DNA of 64,000 nucleotides from Deltaproteobacteria bacterium (lineage in GTDB: Bacteria; Desulfobacterota; DSM-4660; Desulfatiglandales; Desulfatiglandaceae): positions 62,001 to 126,000 of the forward strand of contig JAFDIV010000012.1 in NCBI GenBank assembly GCA_019307815.1, in the 5' to 3' direction. This document shows positions 30,264-39,008 of the stretch, piece by piece. A model generated the notes under the pieces. That model saw only the letters and a list, made by a program, of their open reading frames with translations. It was not told the origin of the DNA and did not search any database. The translations under genes were made by a program, and so were the position numbers. Every line of letters begins with the position of its first letter. Within the stretch, counting starts at the first letter, position 1.

Positions 30264-31530
30264 CCTCTTTCTCCTCTCCGGCTCCCGTGCTGAGAACCCC
30301 CTTGAGATCATTGAGTATGAGATACCCGCACGGAATCAAAATCAGAGTTACTATGGTAGCAAAAAGCACTCCAAAGCCTAAGCTGACCGCCATGGGAATT
30401 AGGAACTTGGCCTGGAAACTCTTTTCCACAATAAGGGGCATGAGTCCTGCAAACGTGGTAATGGAGGTTAGGATTATGGGTCTAAACCTCATGGCCCCTG
30501 CCCTTGCTACTGCATCTTTTATGGCAGAGCCGCCCCTCCGAAGCCTATTGACCGCATCTACAAGGATAAGAGAGTCATTTACAGCGACCCCTGCAAGGCC
30601 CACCATGCCGAACAGGCTCAACAGACTCAAGTTAAAACCCATTATAAGATGGCCCATTACTGCACCTACGAGACTGAACGGAATAGCCAGCATTATTATA
30701 AAGGGTTGGGAAAAGGATCTCAATGGAATTGCTAGTAAGGCGTAAATGGCAAACAGAGCAATGATGAAGCCCTGTATCACATCTGTCAAAGATTCGTGCT
30801 CCTCCTTACCCACACCCTCTATCGAGTACCTCAGCCCAGGGTAAAGGTTCTGGAGTGCCGGTAAATATTCCTTTTGGAGATAGGAGCGTATCTCGTGGGC
30901 ATTTGTAACCTCCTCGTCCACATCGGCCATAACCTTTATTACCCTGCGTCGTTGTGCTCTCTCAATAGAGGTGTAGCCTTGGGCCATTTTCACCTGTGCC
31001 ACCTCTTGGAAGGGCACTTCATAACCCCCAGGGGTACGAAGGCGCATATTCATGAGGGTGGATTCAAGGCTCCTCTCGCTTTCCCAATAGCGTACCAGCA
31101 CCTTAACTTCATCCTCATCCCTCTCAAAGCGCAGGGCCTCTGCGCCATAGAAAGCAAATCGCACCTGTTGTGCCAGATCCTGCAGAGTGAAACCCAGATC
31201 TCTTCCCTGAGGCCTCAGTTTGACCCTTATCTCCTTTTTGCCTGGTAGAAAGCTGTCGTTTATATTATAGACACCAGAGTATTTCTTGAGTTCGTTTTTC
31301 AAGTCCTCTGCGGCCCGCTTCAACAACTCCTGATTCTCTAGAGAAAGATGAACCTCAATAGGATTGCCTGGGCTAAAAAACTCTGCCCGGTAGGTAAGAG
31401 ACTCGGCCTCAGCTATGGGACCTGCCTTTTGCCTCCAGAGCTTCAGAAGCCTTGTTGCGCTGGTTTTTCTGTGCTTCTCTCCTGGTAGCTGTATAAAGAT
31501 CTGCGCCAGGTTGCCACCACTTTCTGCGGA
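30253..31530 (-). pseudogene. RND efflux pump (AcrB/MexB family), C-terminal remnant of about 425 residues
   Basis: Read in frame from 31530 the product runs SAESGGNLAQIFIQLPGE, then LWRQKAGPIAEAESLTY and the rest of the second periplasmic and transmembrane half of an RND transporter (for example GVAVNDSLILVDAVNRLR, RFRPIILTSITTFAGLMPL). RND pumps have about 1000-1050 residues, so roughly 600 N-terminal residues are missing. The frame upstream of 31530 passes straight into adaptor-gene sequence in a different frame. This is a deletion remnant and probably non-functional. Confidence 0.85.
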
Positions 31531-31543
31531 CCCGGCCCTTGGA

Positions 31544-32791
31544 CCATGCCCTGCCCTGTATATCCACGTCCACGAACAGTCCTACAGCCAAGGGAGGTCT
31601 TCTTTGATAGGGGCGATCAACCCTCACAATCACATTGACCATCCTGGTGTGCTCGTCGATTTTACCTTCTGACCTTAAGACCCTTCCTTCTCAAACCATT
31701 TCCTTCCCGGCAAATTTGGCCCTCACCAGGGCCTTAGCCCCTAGCCCTCTGCCAGGCGTAAGCCCGGGTACATGAAACCATGCGATGTCACTCTTTTGAA
31801 GGGGCACAGAGATCTCTACCGCCTCTGTTGAATATACCTTAGCCAATACCTGGCCGGGCTTTACATACTGACCTATTCCCACCTTTGCGGTAATCACCCT
31901 TCCATCAAAAAGAGAAACAATTTCTGTTCTTTTTAGATTAAGAAGCGCCCTTCTGAGATCGGCCCGTGCAGCCTCCAACTGTGCCCTTGCCGCGGCTATC
32001 TGAGGGCCTTTTACAAGCAGGGGAGGCGGATTTTTCGCCAGCACCGGGTCTGCTGAATGGTTCATCTCCCATTCAGTCCGGGCCTGAGATGACTCCTCTT
32101 CTAATAGCTCTAGGGTGCTCTGGGCCTCTCTTACACGGGCCCTGGCAAGGATCACGGCCAACTCGTAGTCCACGGGATCAATTTTTACCAAGGTCTCACC
32201 CGCCTTAAACTGTCCACCATTTAGAAGCGAGGGTGAGACATAGATCACCTTCCCAGCCACCTCGGGGACCAAGTCGATTTCTCTCACAGGCCGGACAGCT
32301 CCCTGCCCTTTTATCACCAGTCGTTGTTCAGCCACCCGGCCCCACGAGTCCAGTTCATAAGAAGCGGCAGCAGAGAGCATAAAGGTATCTGTCTTGGTGG
32401 AAAAAGATTTACCCGGGGGCCCAGTAATAGGGCTTTTCTGGCGCTGGGCCTTTGCATCAATGCTGATTTGAGGGAACAGGTCTGCCCGCGCCTGCCTCAA
32501 TCGAAAGCGCGCCCCCAGGACCTTTTGGGCTGCCTCCTTAATGTCCCAATTCCTGGTTCGAACTTCACGAATAATTTCCTCCAGCCCAGCCAAAGGAAAC
32601 AATTCCCACCAGCACAGATTACTTAAGGAATGCTTTGAGTTAGCAGGGGCGGTATTTTTGTAAGTTGACGGGACCCTTAAGTCAATATCAGGCCGACTGA
32701 AGCGCGGGCCAACCCTCATGCATCCCCACAATACCGCCCCTGCCACACAAAGACACAACATAGCGAGCCTGAAAAGATAGTGTTTCAACAT
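31544..32791 (-). pseudogene. Outer-membrane factor::membrane-fusion-protein fusion with internal stop (broken efflux genes)
   Basis: The first 155 or so residues are a NodT-type outer-membrane lipoprotein (lipobox VLWGC, then SYELDSWGRVAEQ). In mid-protein this changes without a break to a periplasmic adaptor (GQGAVRPVREIDLVPEVAGK through the hairpin and barrel domains). The frame stops with TGA at 31691-31693; the same frame continues after it as EGRVLRSEGKIDEHTRMVNV, exactly the next adaptor segment, so the TGA replaces an expected Trp. Near 31544 the adaptor sequence ends and RND sequence starts in another frame. Two deletions plus one nonsense change explain it. Confidence 0.85.
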
Positions 32792-33438
32792 TCCTCGCCC
32801 TCCTCACCCATACCCAAACCTCTCAATGAGAAGGCGATAATATGCTCGCAAAGTCTTTCTCTAAACCCGGATGTATATCTTTTTCCTGTGAAAAGTGACA
32901 CGGGCATCCTTGCAGAACTAAAGTACAAGATCTGAGAGAATATGCTCAGCAAGCTTAATACCAATTCCTGCTCATCCATAGGCCTTTGCACAGACATGCG
33001 CAGCAATTCAAGGACCTCCTTAATGAATGGACGCATAACCCTCTTCACAACCAGTTCAAATGCCTCTGAGGGGTGGGCCAGTTCCCTTGCCATGAGTTGA
33101 TTATGCCTGATGCGTTCTTCTTCGCTAAGAGGCCCCTCAAGGAATGCAAGGGCCAGGGCCCTCACAATGCCGGCCGTATCTACCGAACCGCTCTTTTCCA
33201 GGTTCTGCCTAAAGGCCTCCTGAACCCGCAGGGCCCTTGGTATCCACCGGTACTCAAAGACCTGCAAATACAAGCTCCTCTTTTGCCCGAAATGGTAATT
33301 CACCGCAGCGATATTGCATCCTGCTGTTTTGACGATTTCCCTAACCGTGACAGCCTTGTACCCTTTCTCGGCAAAAAGGGCCTCTGCCGCATCCAGAATG
33401 CGCTGTTTTGTATAACTTGTGGATTCGATATCAGCCAT
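32785..33438 (-). CDS. TetR family regulator (CecR/YbiH-like)
   Basis: The 217 residues begin with a TetR helix-turn-helix (KQRILDAAEALFAEKGYKAV, then VREIVKTAGCNIAAVNYHF). The C-terminal part, with LSEEERIRHNQLMARELAHP and FIKEVLELL, resembles the DUF1956 ligand domain of CecR-type regulators, which often control efflux genes. ATG 33438 has AAGGAGA upstream and is preferred to the start at 33471. It overlaps the first gene of the broken efflux operon by 7 bp and so is probably its former regulator. Confidence 0.88.
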   Translation of the reverse strand: MADIESTSYTKQRILDAAEALFAEKGYKAVTVREIVKTAGCNIAAVNYHFGQKRSLYLQVFEYRWIPRALRVQEAFRQNLEKSGSVDTAGIVRALALAFLEGPLSEEERIRHNQLMARELAHPSEAFELVVKRVMRPFIKEVLELLRMSVQRPMDEQELVLSLLSIFSQILYFSSARMPVSLFTGKRYTSGFRERLCEHIIAFSLRGLGMGEEGEEC

Positions 33439-33469
33439 AAGCTCTCCTTGGAGGTCAAACATCTGTCTC

Positions 33470-33495
33470 AAACATTTGTTTTATTGTCAATAAAA
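33470..33495. promoter_or_regulatory. Candidate TetR operator: two short overlapping inverted repeats
   Basis: AAACATTTGTTT (33470-33481; 5-bp arms, 2-bp centre) and TTTTATTGTCAATAAAA (33479-33495; 7-bp arms) lie 32 bp upstream of the tetR start codon and before the divergent peptidyl-prolyl isomerase gene. TetR proteins often bind palindromes here, but binding is not shown. Confidence 0.35.
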
Positions 33496-33624
33496 ATCTG
33501 CAACTACGCGACAAGCCGAGTGCTATGGCGACAAGACAAAAAAACAGGAACAAAACCGACGGGAAAAATTTCTTTATGTTTCCCCCTCAATGGTCTACAC
33601 TGGAAAAAAATCCAGGAGGTAGTT

Positions 33625-34623
33625 ATGCAAAAACACCTTAAATTAGACGTATTGTTTATATCCTTAATCTTTAGTTTTCCCCTCCTTTTTTGCGCCCAAG
33701 GTTATCCTGCCCAGGACAAGGTGGTAAGAGATTATGTCGCCACAGTAAACGGGAAAAAGATCAGCAAACAAAAATACGAACGTGAGTTATCGAGCCTTAG
33801 GAACAGGTTCAGGGCCTCTGGTAGGCAGTTGACACTTTTACAGGAAGTGGAACTGAAGAAAAATCTACTTGAAAGCCTCATTAACCGTGAGCTCCTCTAT
33901 CAGGAAAGCGTGAAAAGAGGTATTAAGGTGGATGAAAAGGCTGTGGAAAGGCAGTTGGCCGAGGTCAAGAAACGCTATCCTACTGAGGCTGCCTTCAAGG
34001 AGGCCCTCAAAAGGGCACATTACTCGGAAGCAGATGTAAAGTACCAATTGAAGCGGGCCATAGCCATTGAACAATTTATCAATGAGGAACTTCGATCCCA
34101 TATTCACATCACAGATAAAAATGCCCGGGAGTTTTACGATAGCCACCCTGACCTATTCCGCAGGCCTGAACAAGTCAGAGCAAGTCACATTCTTATCAAA
34201 GTCGGCCTAAATCCCACCAAAGAGGAAAAACAAAAGGCCATGAAGAAAATCAAAGAAATCCAAGAAAAACTCAAGAAAGGAAAGGACTTTGCAGAACTGG
34301 CCCAGGCCTTTTCTGATGCCCCCAGTGCATCCAGGGGTGGAGATCTGGGGTATTTCTCAAGGGGCCAAATGGTGAAATCATTTGAGGAGGCTGCCTTTGC
34401 CCTAAATATAGGACAGGTCAGCGATCCAGTGGAGACACCATTTGGTTATCATCTCATTAAGGTCACTGACAAAAGACCCGAAACAAAAATGGCCTTTGCT
34501 GAGATCAAAGACCGGCTTAAACCCTATCTGGTAGACCAAGAACTCAGAGAAAAAGTAAGGGTTTATGCGGAAAATTTAAAGAAAAAGGCTAAAATAGAAC
34601 GGTTCCTTCCGGACATGCCCTAG
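33625..34623 (+). CDS. Periplasmic PpiC/SurA-type peptidyl-prolyl isomerase
   Basis: A 332-residue secreted foldase. It has a Sec signal peptide (about residues 1-28, hydrophobic LFISLIFSFPLLFCAQG), a SurA_N-like helical domain (VNGKKISKQKYERELSSLR) and a parvulin domain (RASHILIKV, then GGDLGYFSRGQMVKSFEEAAF and TPFGYHLIKV). CAGGAGGT at 33613-33620 fixes ATG 33625; the frame is open far upstream but that part is not protein-like. Such proteins assist outer-membrane protein folding. It is divergent from tetR. Confidence 0.93.
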   Translation: MQKHLKLDVLFISLIFSFPLLFCAQGYPAQDKVVRDYVATVNGKKISKQKYERELSSLRNRFRASGRQLTLLQEVELKKNLLESLINRELLYQESVKRGIKVDEKAVERQLAEVKKRYPTEAAFKEALKRAHYSEADVKYQLKRAIAIEQFINEELRSHIHITDKNAREFYDSHPDLFRRPEQVRASHILIKVGLNPTKEEKQKAMKKIKEIQEKLKKGKDFAELAQAFSDAPSASRGGDLGYFSRGQMVKSFEEAAFALNIGQVSDPVETPFGYHLIKVTDKRPETKMAFAEIKDRLKPYLVDQELREKVRVYAENLKKKAKIERFLPDMP

Positions 34624-34646
34624 TTTTTTCCTAGAGAAGACCATGA

Positions 34647-37319
34647 TCATATGACATATACTGGTTCTCTTAGGATCATTTCAATGCCCTGCAAAGCTGT
34701 CTCAGCAAGCTGAGGATGGGTATCCTTTAGGCTGGCCACCTGCCTGAGATGATCTGCGGTCCGCATAATCAGGGAGGCCATATCCCCTTCGTCCACAGCC
34801 ACAAAGGACAGAAGCTGCTCCCAGGTAATTCCCTTTGCCCACAAGTAGAGGGCTGCAGCAGGCCAGAACAAAAGGGGCGGACTATCAAACCCTCTTCTTG
34901 CCTTAAGAGACCTCATGGCAGAGATGGAATCCATGACCTGACCAAACACTTCTTGCACCTGGTCCAACTCTAATCCTGGTTGCACCCTTAATTCCAGTTC
35001 CTGGACCCTATCCCACACAAACGGTGCGATACCTGCGGCCAGGAGCTCAGGATAAAGCGCATTAAATGCCCCTCTCCGTATGGCCTCTGCAATTAAAAGC
35101 GGCTGGTCAAGCCGCAACTTGGTTGCCCAGATGCCGTCTGGCGTCAAGTTGTCATTAGCATCAACAAATCCGGTTTCCTTCAGGAAACGGAGATGCCGCT
35201 TGAAGCTCAGCCATAGGCCCCCTTCAATCCCATCAAGCTCCATGGCGATCGCCCTGAACTCCCTCAGCAGTCTCCGAAGGGGCCCTTTTTTGACCTGGTG
35301 ACAGGTATGGTAATGTTCACAACGCTCACACGGAAGATCTTGCAGCTTTTGCCTTACCCCTTCACTGGGGCTGGCCTCGGACTGCTCTCCCATATCCTCA
35401 ATGGGCAGCAGTCTGAGCTCATTATGCCTGATACCTTCAAATATATTACGGAGCCTCTCTACGGAGACCTCAGGAGAAATGGCCACCCTGTAATCAAACA
35501 GGGCCTTTATCTGGTTTACATCCACCTTCCGTAGCCGGAGCTTTTTCTTTCTTAAGGATCTTCCCTTTCCAAGGTTATATGCCATACAGATCAGGCGGCC
35601 CTCTTGCATGAATGTATCAAACAGGGCATAAACATTACCATTTTTGTGCAAAAAGAGTCTTCCCGGTTTCAGCATCGGCCTATAGGCCAAGATACTGTTT
35701 TGGTATCGTAATGTCTGGTCAAGCTTTTTGGCCTCCCGCTCAAGATCAGATCTCTTCTGAATATTTTCCAAGACCTCATATGGGTCGGTAGTGTCGCATT
35801 TACCCTCGGGCAAAAGTTCTCTTAACTGTTTTATCAGGGAATCCCATTGACCTTTGAGCCGCGAGCCGCAATGCCTTTGTTGATAGGCGGCAAAAGAGAG
35901 CTTCAGTAGTGATTTGATTTCGTCGGGTTTGTGAGACAGCAATAAGTTCAGGACCATGGAAAAATTGATGTGAATCTGGCTGGTAACCGGCTCTGGGGGA
36001 GAATCCTTTAGTTCATAAATGAGCTGAGGATCCTGGTGGAGCCCTGGCACCACAAGGGCAAACCCAATCTGATCCTTGCCTCTCCGGCCAGCTCGCCCTA
36101 TCATCTGATGTAGGTCTGTTGCACTCAGCTCTGTAAACTCCCTGCCATTGTAACGGTCACTCTGGACCAGCACAACAGTCCTTGCTGGAAAATTCACTCC
36201 CGCAGCCACAGTGGAAGTGGAGAAAATGGCCTCCAAGTACCCCTTGTTCATCATCTTCTCCACGAGGACCTTCCAATAAGGCAACTGCCCACCATGATGG
36301 GATGCGACAAGGGATTCCAAGAGATGTCTCATCTGCCTGTGTCTGGCCAGATGAGGATAGGATCTTACAAAGGAGCGGACGTCTTCACGAAGACGCTCCT
36401 TTATCTCCTCCTTCTCCGGCACTGGCGGACAAGTGAGCAACGCCTTGTCACACTCCATCCTGGACTTGAGGAAAAAAATGGCAGGCAACAGATCAAAGCG
36501 CCTAAGAATGCCAACAATGGCGCCGAAATCAATCCTCCTGCTCCACCTTCTCCATCTGCTTCCCGATGATTCGATAAATTTCTTTATCCTTGGGCTGAGC
36601 CCCCTTTTTCCACCCAAAGGCGTAATAAGTCCGTCCGGGAAAAGAAAAAGCATCTCAAGGGGTACAGGCCTTTCATGGGCCCGGACAACCTTTGCGGGCT
36701 CGCTCCGGATCTCCTCCAGCCATGCGGCGATTTCTTCGGCATTGGGTATAGTGGCTGAAAGGAGCAGCAGCCTCACCCTTGCCGGGAGGTAGATGAGCAC
36801 CTCTTCCCACACTACACCGCGATCCGGGTCATTGAGGTAGTGGGCCTCATCCATGATAACCATGTCGGTTCGGATGCTAATGCCTTCGTGCATTGAATCA
36901 TAGAGCTGATTGCGGAGGATCTCTGTGGTACCCACGATCACCGGCGCATCAGGATTTTCCTTCCGGTCGCCGGTTATGATCCCACAGTAGGGAGAGCCGA
37001 ATTCCCGGCAAAACTCCTGGTAGATGGAATTGGAAAGTGCCTTGAGAGGGGAGGCATACCAGACGCGCTTGTTCTGGGCCAACATCTCGTGAATTGCCTG
37101 AATGGCGATCCATGTTTTGCCTGCGCCAGTAGGGGCGCTCACAAGCACGTCGTAGGCCTGGCTCAGCTCCACCGCCTCGCGTTGAAAGGGATCCGGCTCA
37201 AAGGGCTTGGCCTCAGGTACGCCTATCCTCCTTAATATAGGCCTTAAGGCCGGATCAGTGCGTGGCTTTTCATAGGCCTGCTTCCTTGCCCTATGGTATC
37301 TTCTCGTAGTGTATGTCAC
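34647..37319 (-). CDS. Ski2-like DEAD/DEAH-box helicase
   Basis: An 890-residue superfamily 2 helicase with Walker A SAPTGAGKTW (about residue 60), DEAH in VIMDEAHYL, motif III LSATIPN, the STSTVAAGVNFPART region and motif VI QMIGRAGRRG. A C-terminal cysteine group CERCEHYHTCHQ may bind metal or a cluster. Bacterial Ski2/HelY-like proteins are thought to act on RNA or repair intermediates, with little direct data. The start codon is probably GTG 37319. It is convergent with the isomerase gene and follows the acyl-CoA dehydrogenase at 22 bp. Confidence 0.9.
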   Translation of the reverse strand: MTYTTRRYHRARKQAYEKPRTDPALRPILRRIGVPEAKPFEPDPFQREAVELSQAYDVLVSAPTGAGKTWIAIQAIHEMLAQNKRVWYASPLKALSNSIYQEFCREFGSPYCGIITGDRKENPDAPVIVGTTEILRNQLYDSMHEGISIRTDMVIMDEAHYLNDPDRGVVWEEVLIYLPARVRLLLLSATIPNAEEIAAWLEEIRSEPAKVVRAHERPVPLEMLFLFPDGLITPLGGKRGLSPRIKKFIESSGSRWRRWSRRIDFGAIVGILRRFDLLPAIFFLKSRMECDKALLTCPPVPEKEEIKERLREDVRSFVRSYPHLARHRQMRHLLESLVASHHGGQLPYWKVLVEKMMNKGYLEAIFSTSTVAAGVNFPARTVVLVQSDRYNGREFTELSATDLHQMIGRAGRRGKDQIGFALVVPGLHQDPQLIYELKDSPPEPVTSQIHINFSMVLNLLLSHKPDEIKSLLKLSFAAYQQRHCGSRLKGQWDSLIKQLRELLPEGKCDTTDPYEVLENIQKRSDLEREAKKLDQTLRYQNSILAYRPMLKPGRLFLHKNGNVYALFDTFMQEGRLICMAYNLGKGRSLRKKKLRLRKVDVNQIKALFDYRVAISPEVSVERLRNIFEGIRHNELRLLPIEDMGEQSEASPSEGVRQKLQDLPCERCEHYHTCHQVKKGPLRRLLREFRAIAMELDGIEGGLWLSFKRHLRFLKETGFVDANDNLTPDGIWATKLRLDQPLLIAEAIRRGAFNALYPELLAAGIAPFVWDRVQELELRVQPGLELDQVQEVFGQVMDSISAMRSLKARRGFDSPPLLFWPAAALYLWAKGITWEQLLSFVAVDEGDMASLIMRTADHLRQVASLKDTHPQLAETALQGIEMILREPVYVI

Positions 37320-37341
37320 CCTTTTCTTTTTTTCCGCTGGC

Positions 37342-38904
37342 CTACCTTACCAGCTCCGCAGCCACAAGGTCCATGTCTTCCAAGCTTCCATTCACAATGC
37401 GGCTCATTTCCATATCAGATAGCACTGCCCTTAATTCATCCAATTGGGCACCAGAGCCGAAGGCTACCTTCATGCCGTTCGTATAAACCTTTTCAGCCGC
37501 CTCTCTGGCAAATAGCCGCGCTGCAGCTTTCATGAATTCAGGGGTCCTGGTCTGCTCTCCTTTGTAAAAAGCAGCCTTTCGCGATAAGGCATCAGCCACT
37601 TCGCACCAGGTCATCATGTCGGCCAGCAAAAACATTACAAACTGCTGTTTGGTTAGCTTGGCCTTGCGGGATGCGAGTATCACCTGGTTCATTGTGTGGA
37701 TGGCCCTGGAAAGGAGGGGCCCGCCGCAGTCCTCAGGTAATTTGGACAGCTCCTCTGCCATGTTTGCATAATAACTGCCCTTTGAGCGAACCGTCTCTCT
37801 CAAGCGGAACATGGAAATGATGTTGCGCTGGATCTCACTGGTCCCTTCGTAGATGGTCAAGATCTTGACGTCTCGCTTGATTTTCTCCACCTCATAGTCT
37901 CTCATATATCCATACCCCCCGAAGGCCTGTATGCCGTCATTGGCCATGGCATCACCGGCTTCGGTGGCAAAATACTTGGCTATTGATCCCTCTACCTCAA
38001 GGCCCTCTTCACCGCTATCAAGACGCTCTGCCACGTATTCAATATAGGCCCTTGCTGCCTCCAGTTGTACCGCATGAGGAACAAGGAGCTTGTGTGTATA
38101 GCCCTGCTTCTCAGCAAGAGGTGAGCCGAATTGCACCCTCTCCTTGGAATACTTGATGGCCCGCTCAAGAGACGCCATCCCTCCACCTAGGCCGAACGTG
38201 GCTACCATCAGCCTAGTATATCCAAAAACCTTATTGGCCTGTTTCAGACCCTGGCCTTCCACTTCACCCACCAGGTTCTCGGCTGGCACAAAAAGGTCTT
38301 CCAACGAAAGGGCACAGGTGTCCGAGGCCCGAATACCATGCTTGTCTTCGTGTTTTCCTGGAACCAGGCCTTTCCATCCCTTCTCCACGATAAAAAAGGA
38401 AGGCCCTTTTGGCGTATTGGCCAGGATGGTGTATAGATCAGCCACACCACCATTTGTGATGAATTGCTTCTGCCCGTTCAGCTTATATCCGATTGTCTTT
38501 CCACCTTCTACCACAGGCTCAGCACGGGTCTTTAGGGACTGCACATTGGAACCAGCGTCAGGCTCCGTCACCCCATAGGCAACAATAAGGCCCTCTTCAG
38601 CAATCTTGCGGATATATTTTTCTTTTTGAGCAGGGGTCCCTCCTACCCTGATGGGATCCATTCCGAGGCATATGGCCAAGAATGAGGTTGCCACCCCAAG
38701 ATCTGCCCCGTATTCTTCCGGGATAAAGATGAGGTGAAGGGCCATGTCAGGTCCCAACATGAACCGAATAAACTCTTCGGGAAACTCGCCGGTCCGATCC
38801 ATTTCCAGCTTTGTCTCAAGCTTTAGCCTGTCCCGTTCCAGCCTATCAATAGTGTCCATCACCATATTTAGCATCTCAGGGTCCATTTTGGATTGCTGCT
38901 CCAT
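37342..38904 (-). CDS. Acyl-CoA dehydrogenase with extended C-terminus, apparent short internal deletion
   Basis: The 520 residues match acyl-CoA dehydrogenases: TEPDAGSNV (FAD/substrate loop), GQKQFITNG, QAFGGYGYMRDY and ILTIYEGTSEIQRNII with the expected catalytic base region. A 150-residue helical tail follows, as in long members of the family. Between IPEEYGA and DLGVATSFLAI about 17-20 residues usual in this family seem absent. ATG 38904 has GGAGGTTAT upstream and is used instead of the start at 39012. It is the last gene of the leftward catabolic run, next to the acyl-CoA synthetase. Confidence 0.88.
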   Translation of the reverse strand: MEQQSKMDPEMLNMVMDTIDRLERDRLKLETKLEMDRTGEFPEEFIRFMLGPDMALHLIFIPEEYGADLGVATSFLAICLGMDPIRVGGTPAQKEKYIRKIAEEGLIVAYGVTEPDAGSNVQSLKTRAEPVVEGGKTIGYKLNGQKQFITNGGVADLYTILANTPKGPSFFIVEKGWKGLVPGKHEDKHGIRASDTCALSLEDLFVPAENLVGEVEGQGLKQANKVFGYTRLMVATFGLGGGMASLERAIKYSKERVQFGSPLAEKQGYTHKLLVPHAVQLEAARAYIEYVAERLDSGEEGLEVEGSIAKYFATEAGDAMANDGIQAFGGYGYMRDYEVEKIKRDVKILTIYEGTSEIQRNIISMFRLRETVRSKGSYYANMAEELSKLPEDCGGPLLSRAIHTMNQVILASRKAKLTKQQFVMFLLADMMTWCEVADALSRKAAFYKGEQTRTPEFMKAAARLFAREAAEKVYTNGMKVAFGSGAQLDELRAVLSDMEMSRIVNGSLEDMDLVAAELVR

Positions 38905-39008
38905 ATAACCTCCTTCTAGTAATATTACTGCGCCGGTCAACAGCCCCATCCAGATACAGATTCTGTTTTCCGTTAAGGAACTACTTAAATAACAATATGT
39001 TAGATATT

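Noticed and set aside
31691..31693. In-frame TGA in the adaptor gene read as selenocysteine
   Set aside because: The residue expected there from the family is Trp, not Cys, no selenocysteine-type stem-loop was apparent directly downstream, and the same locus carries two deletions.
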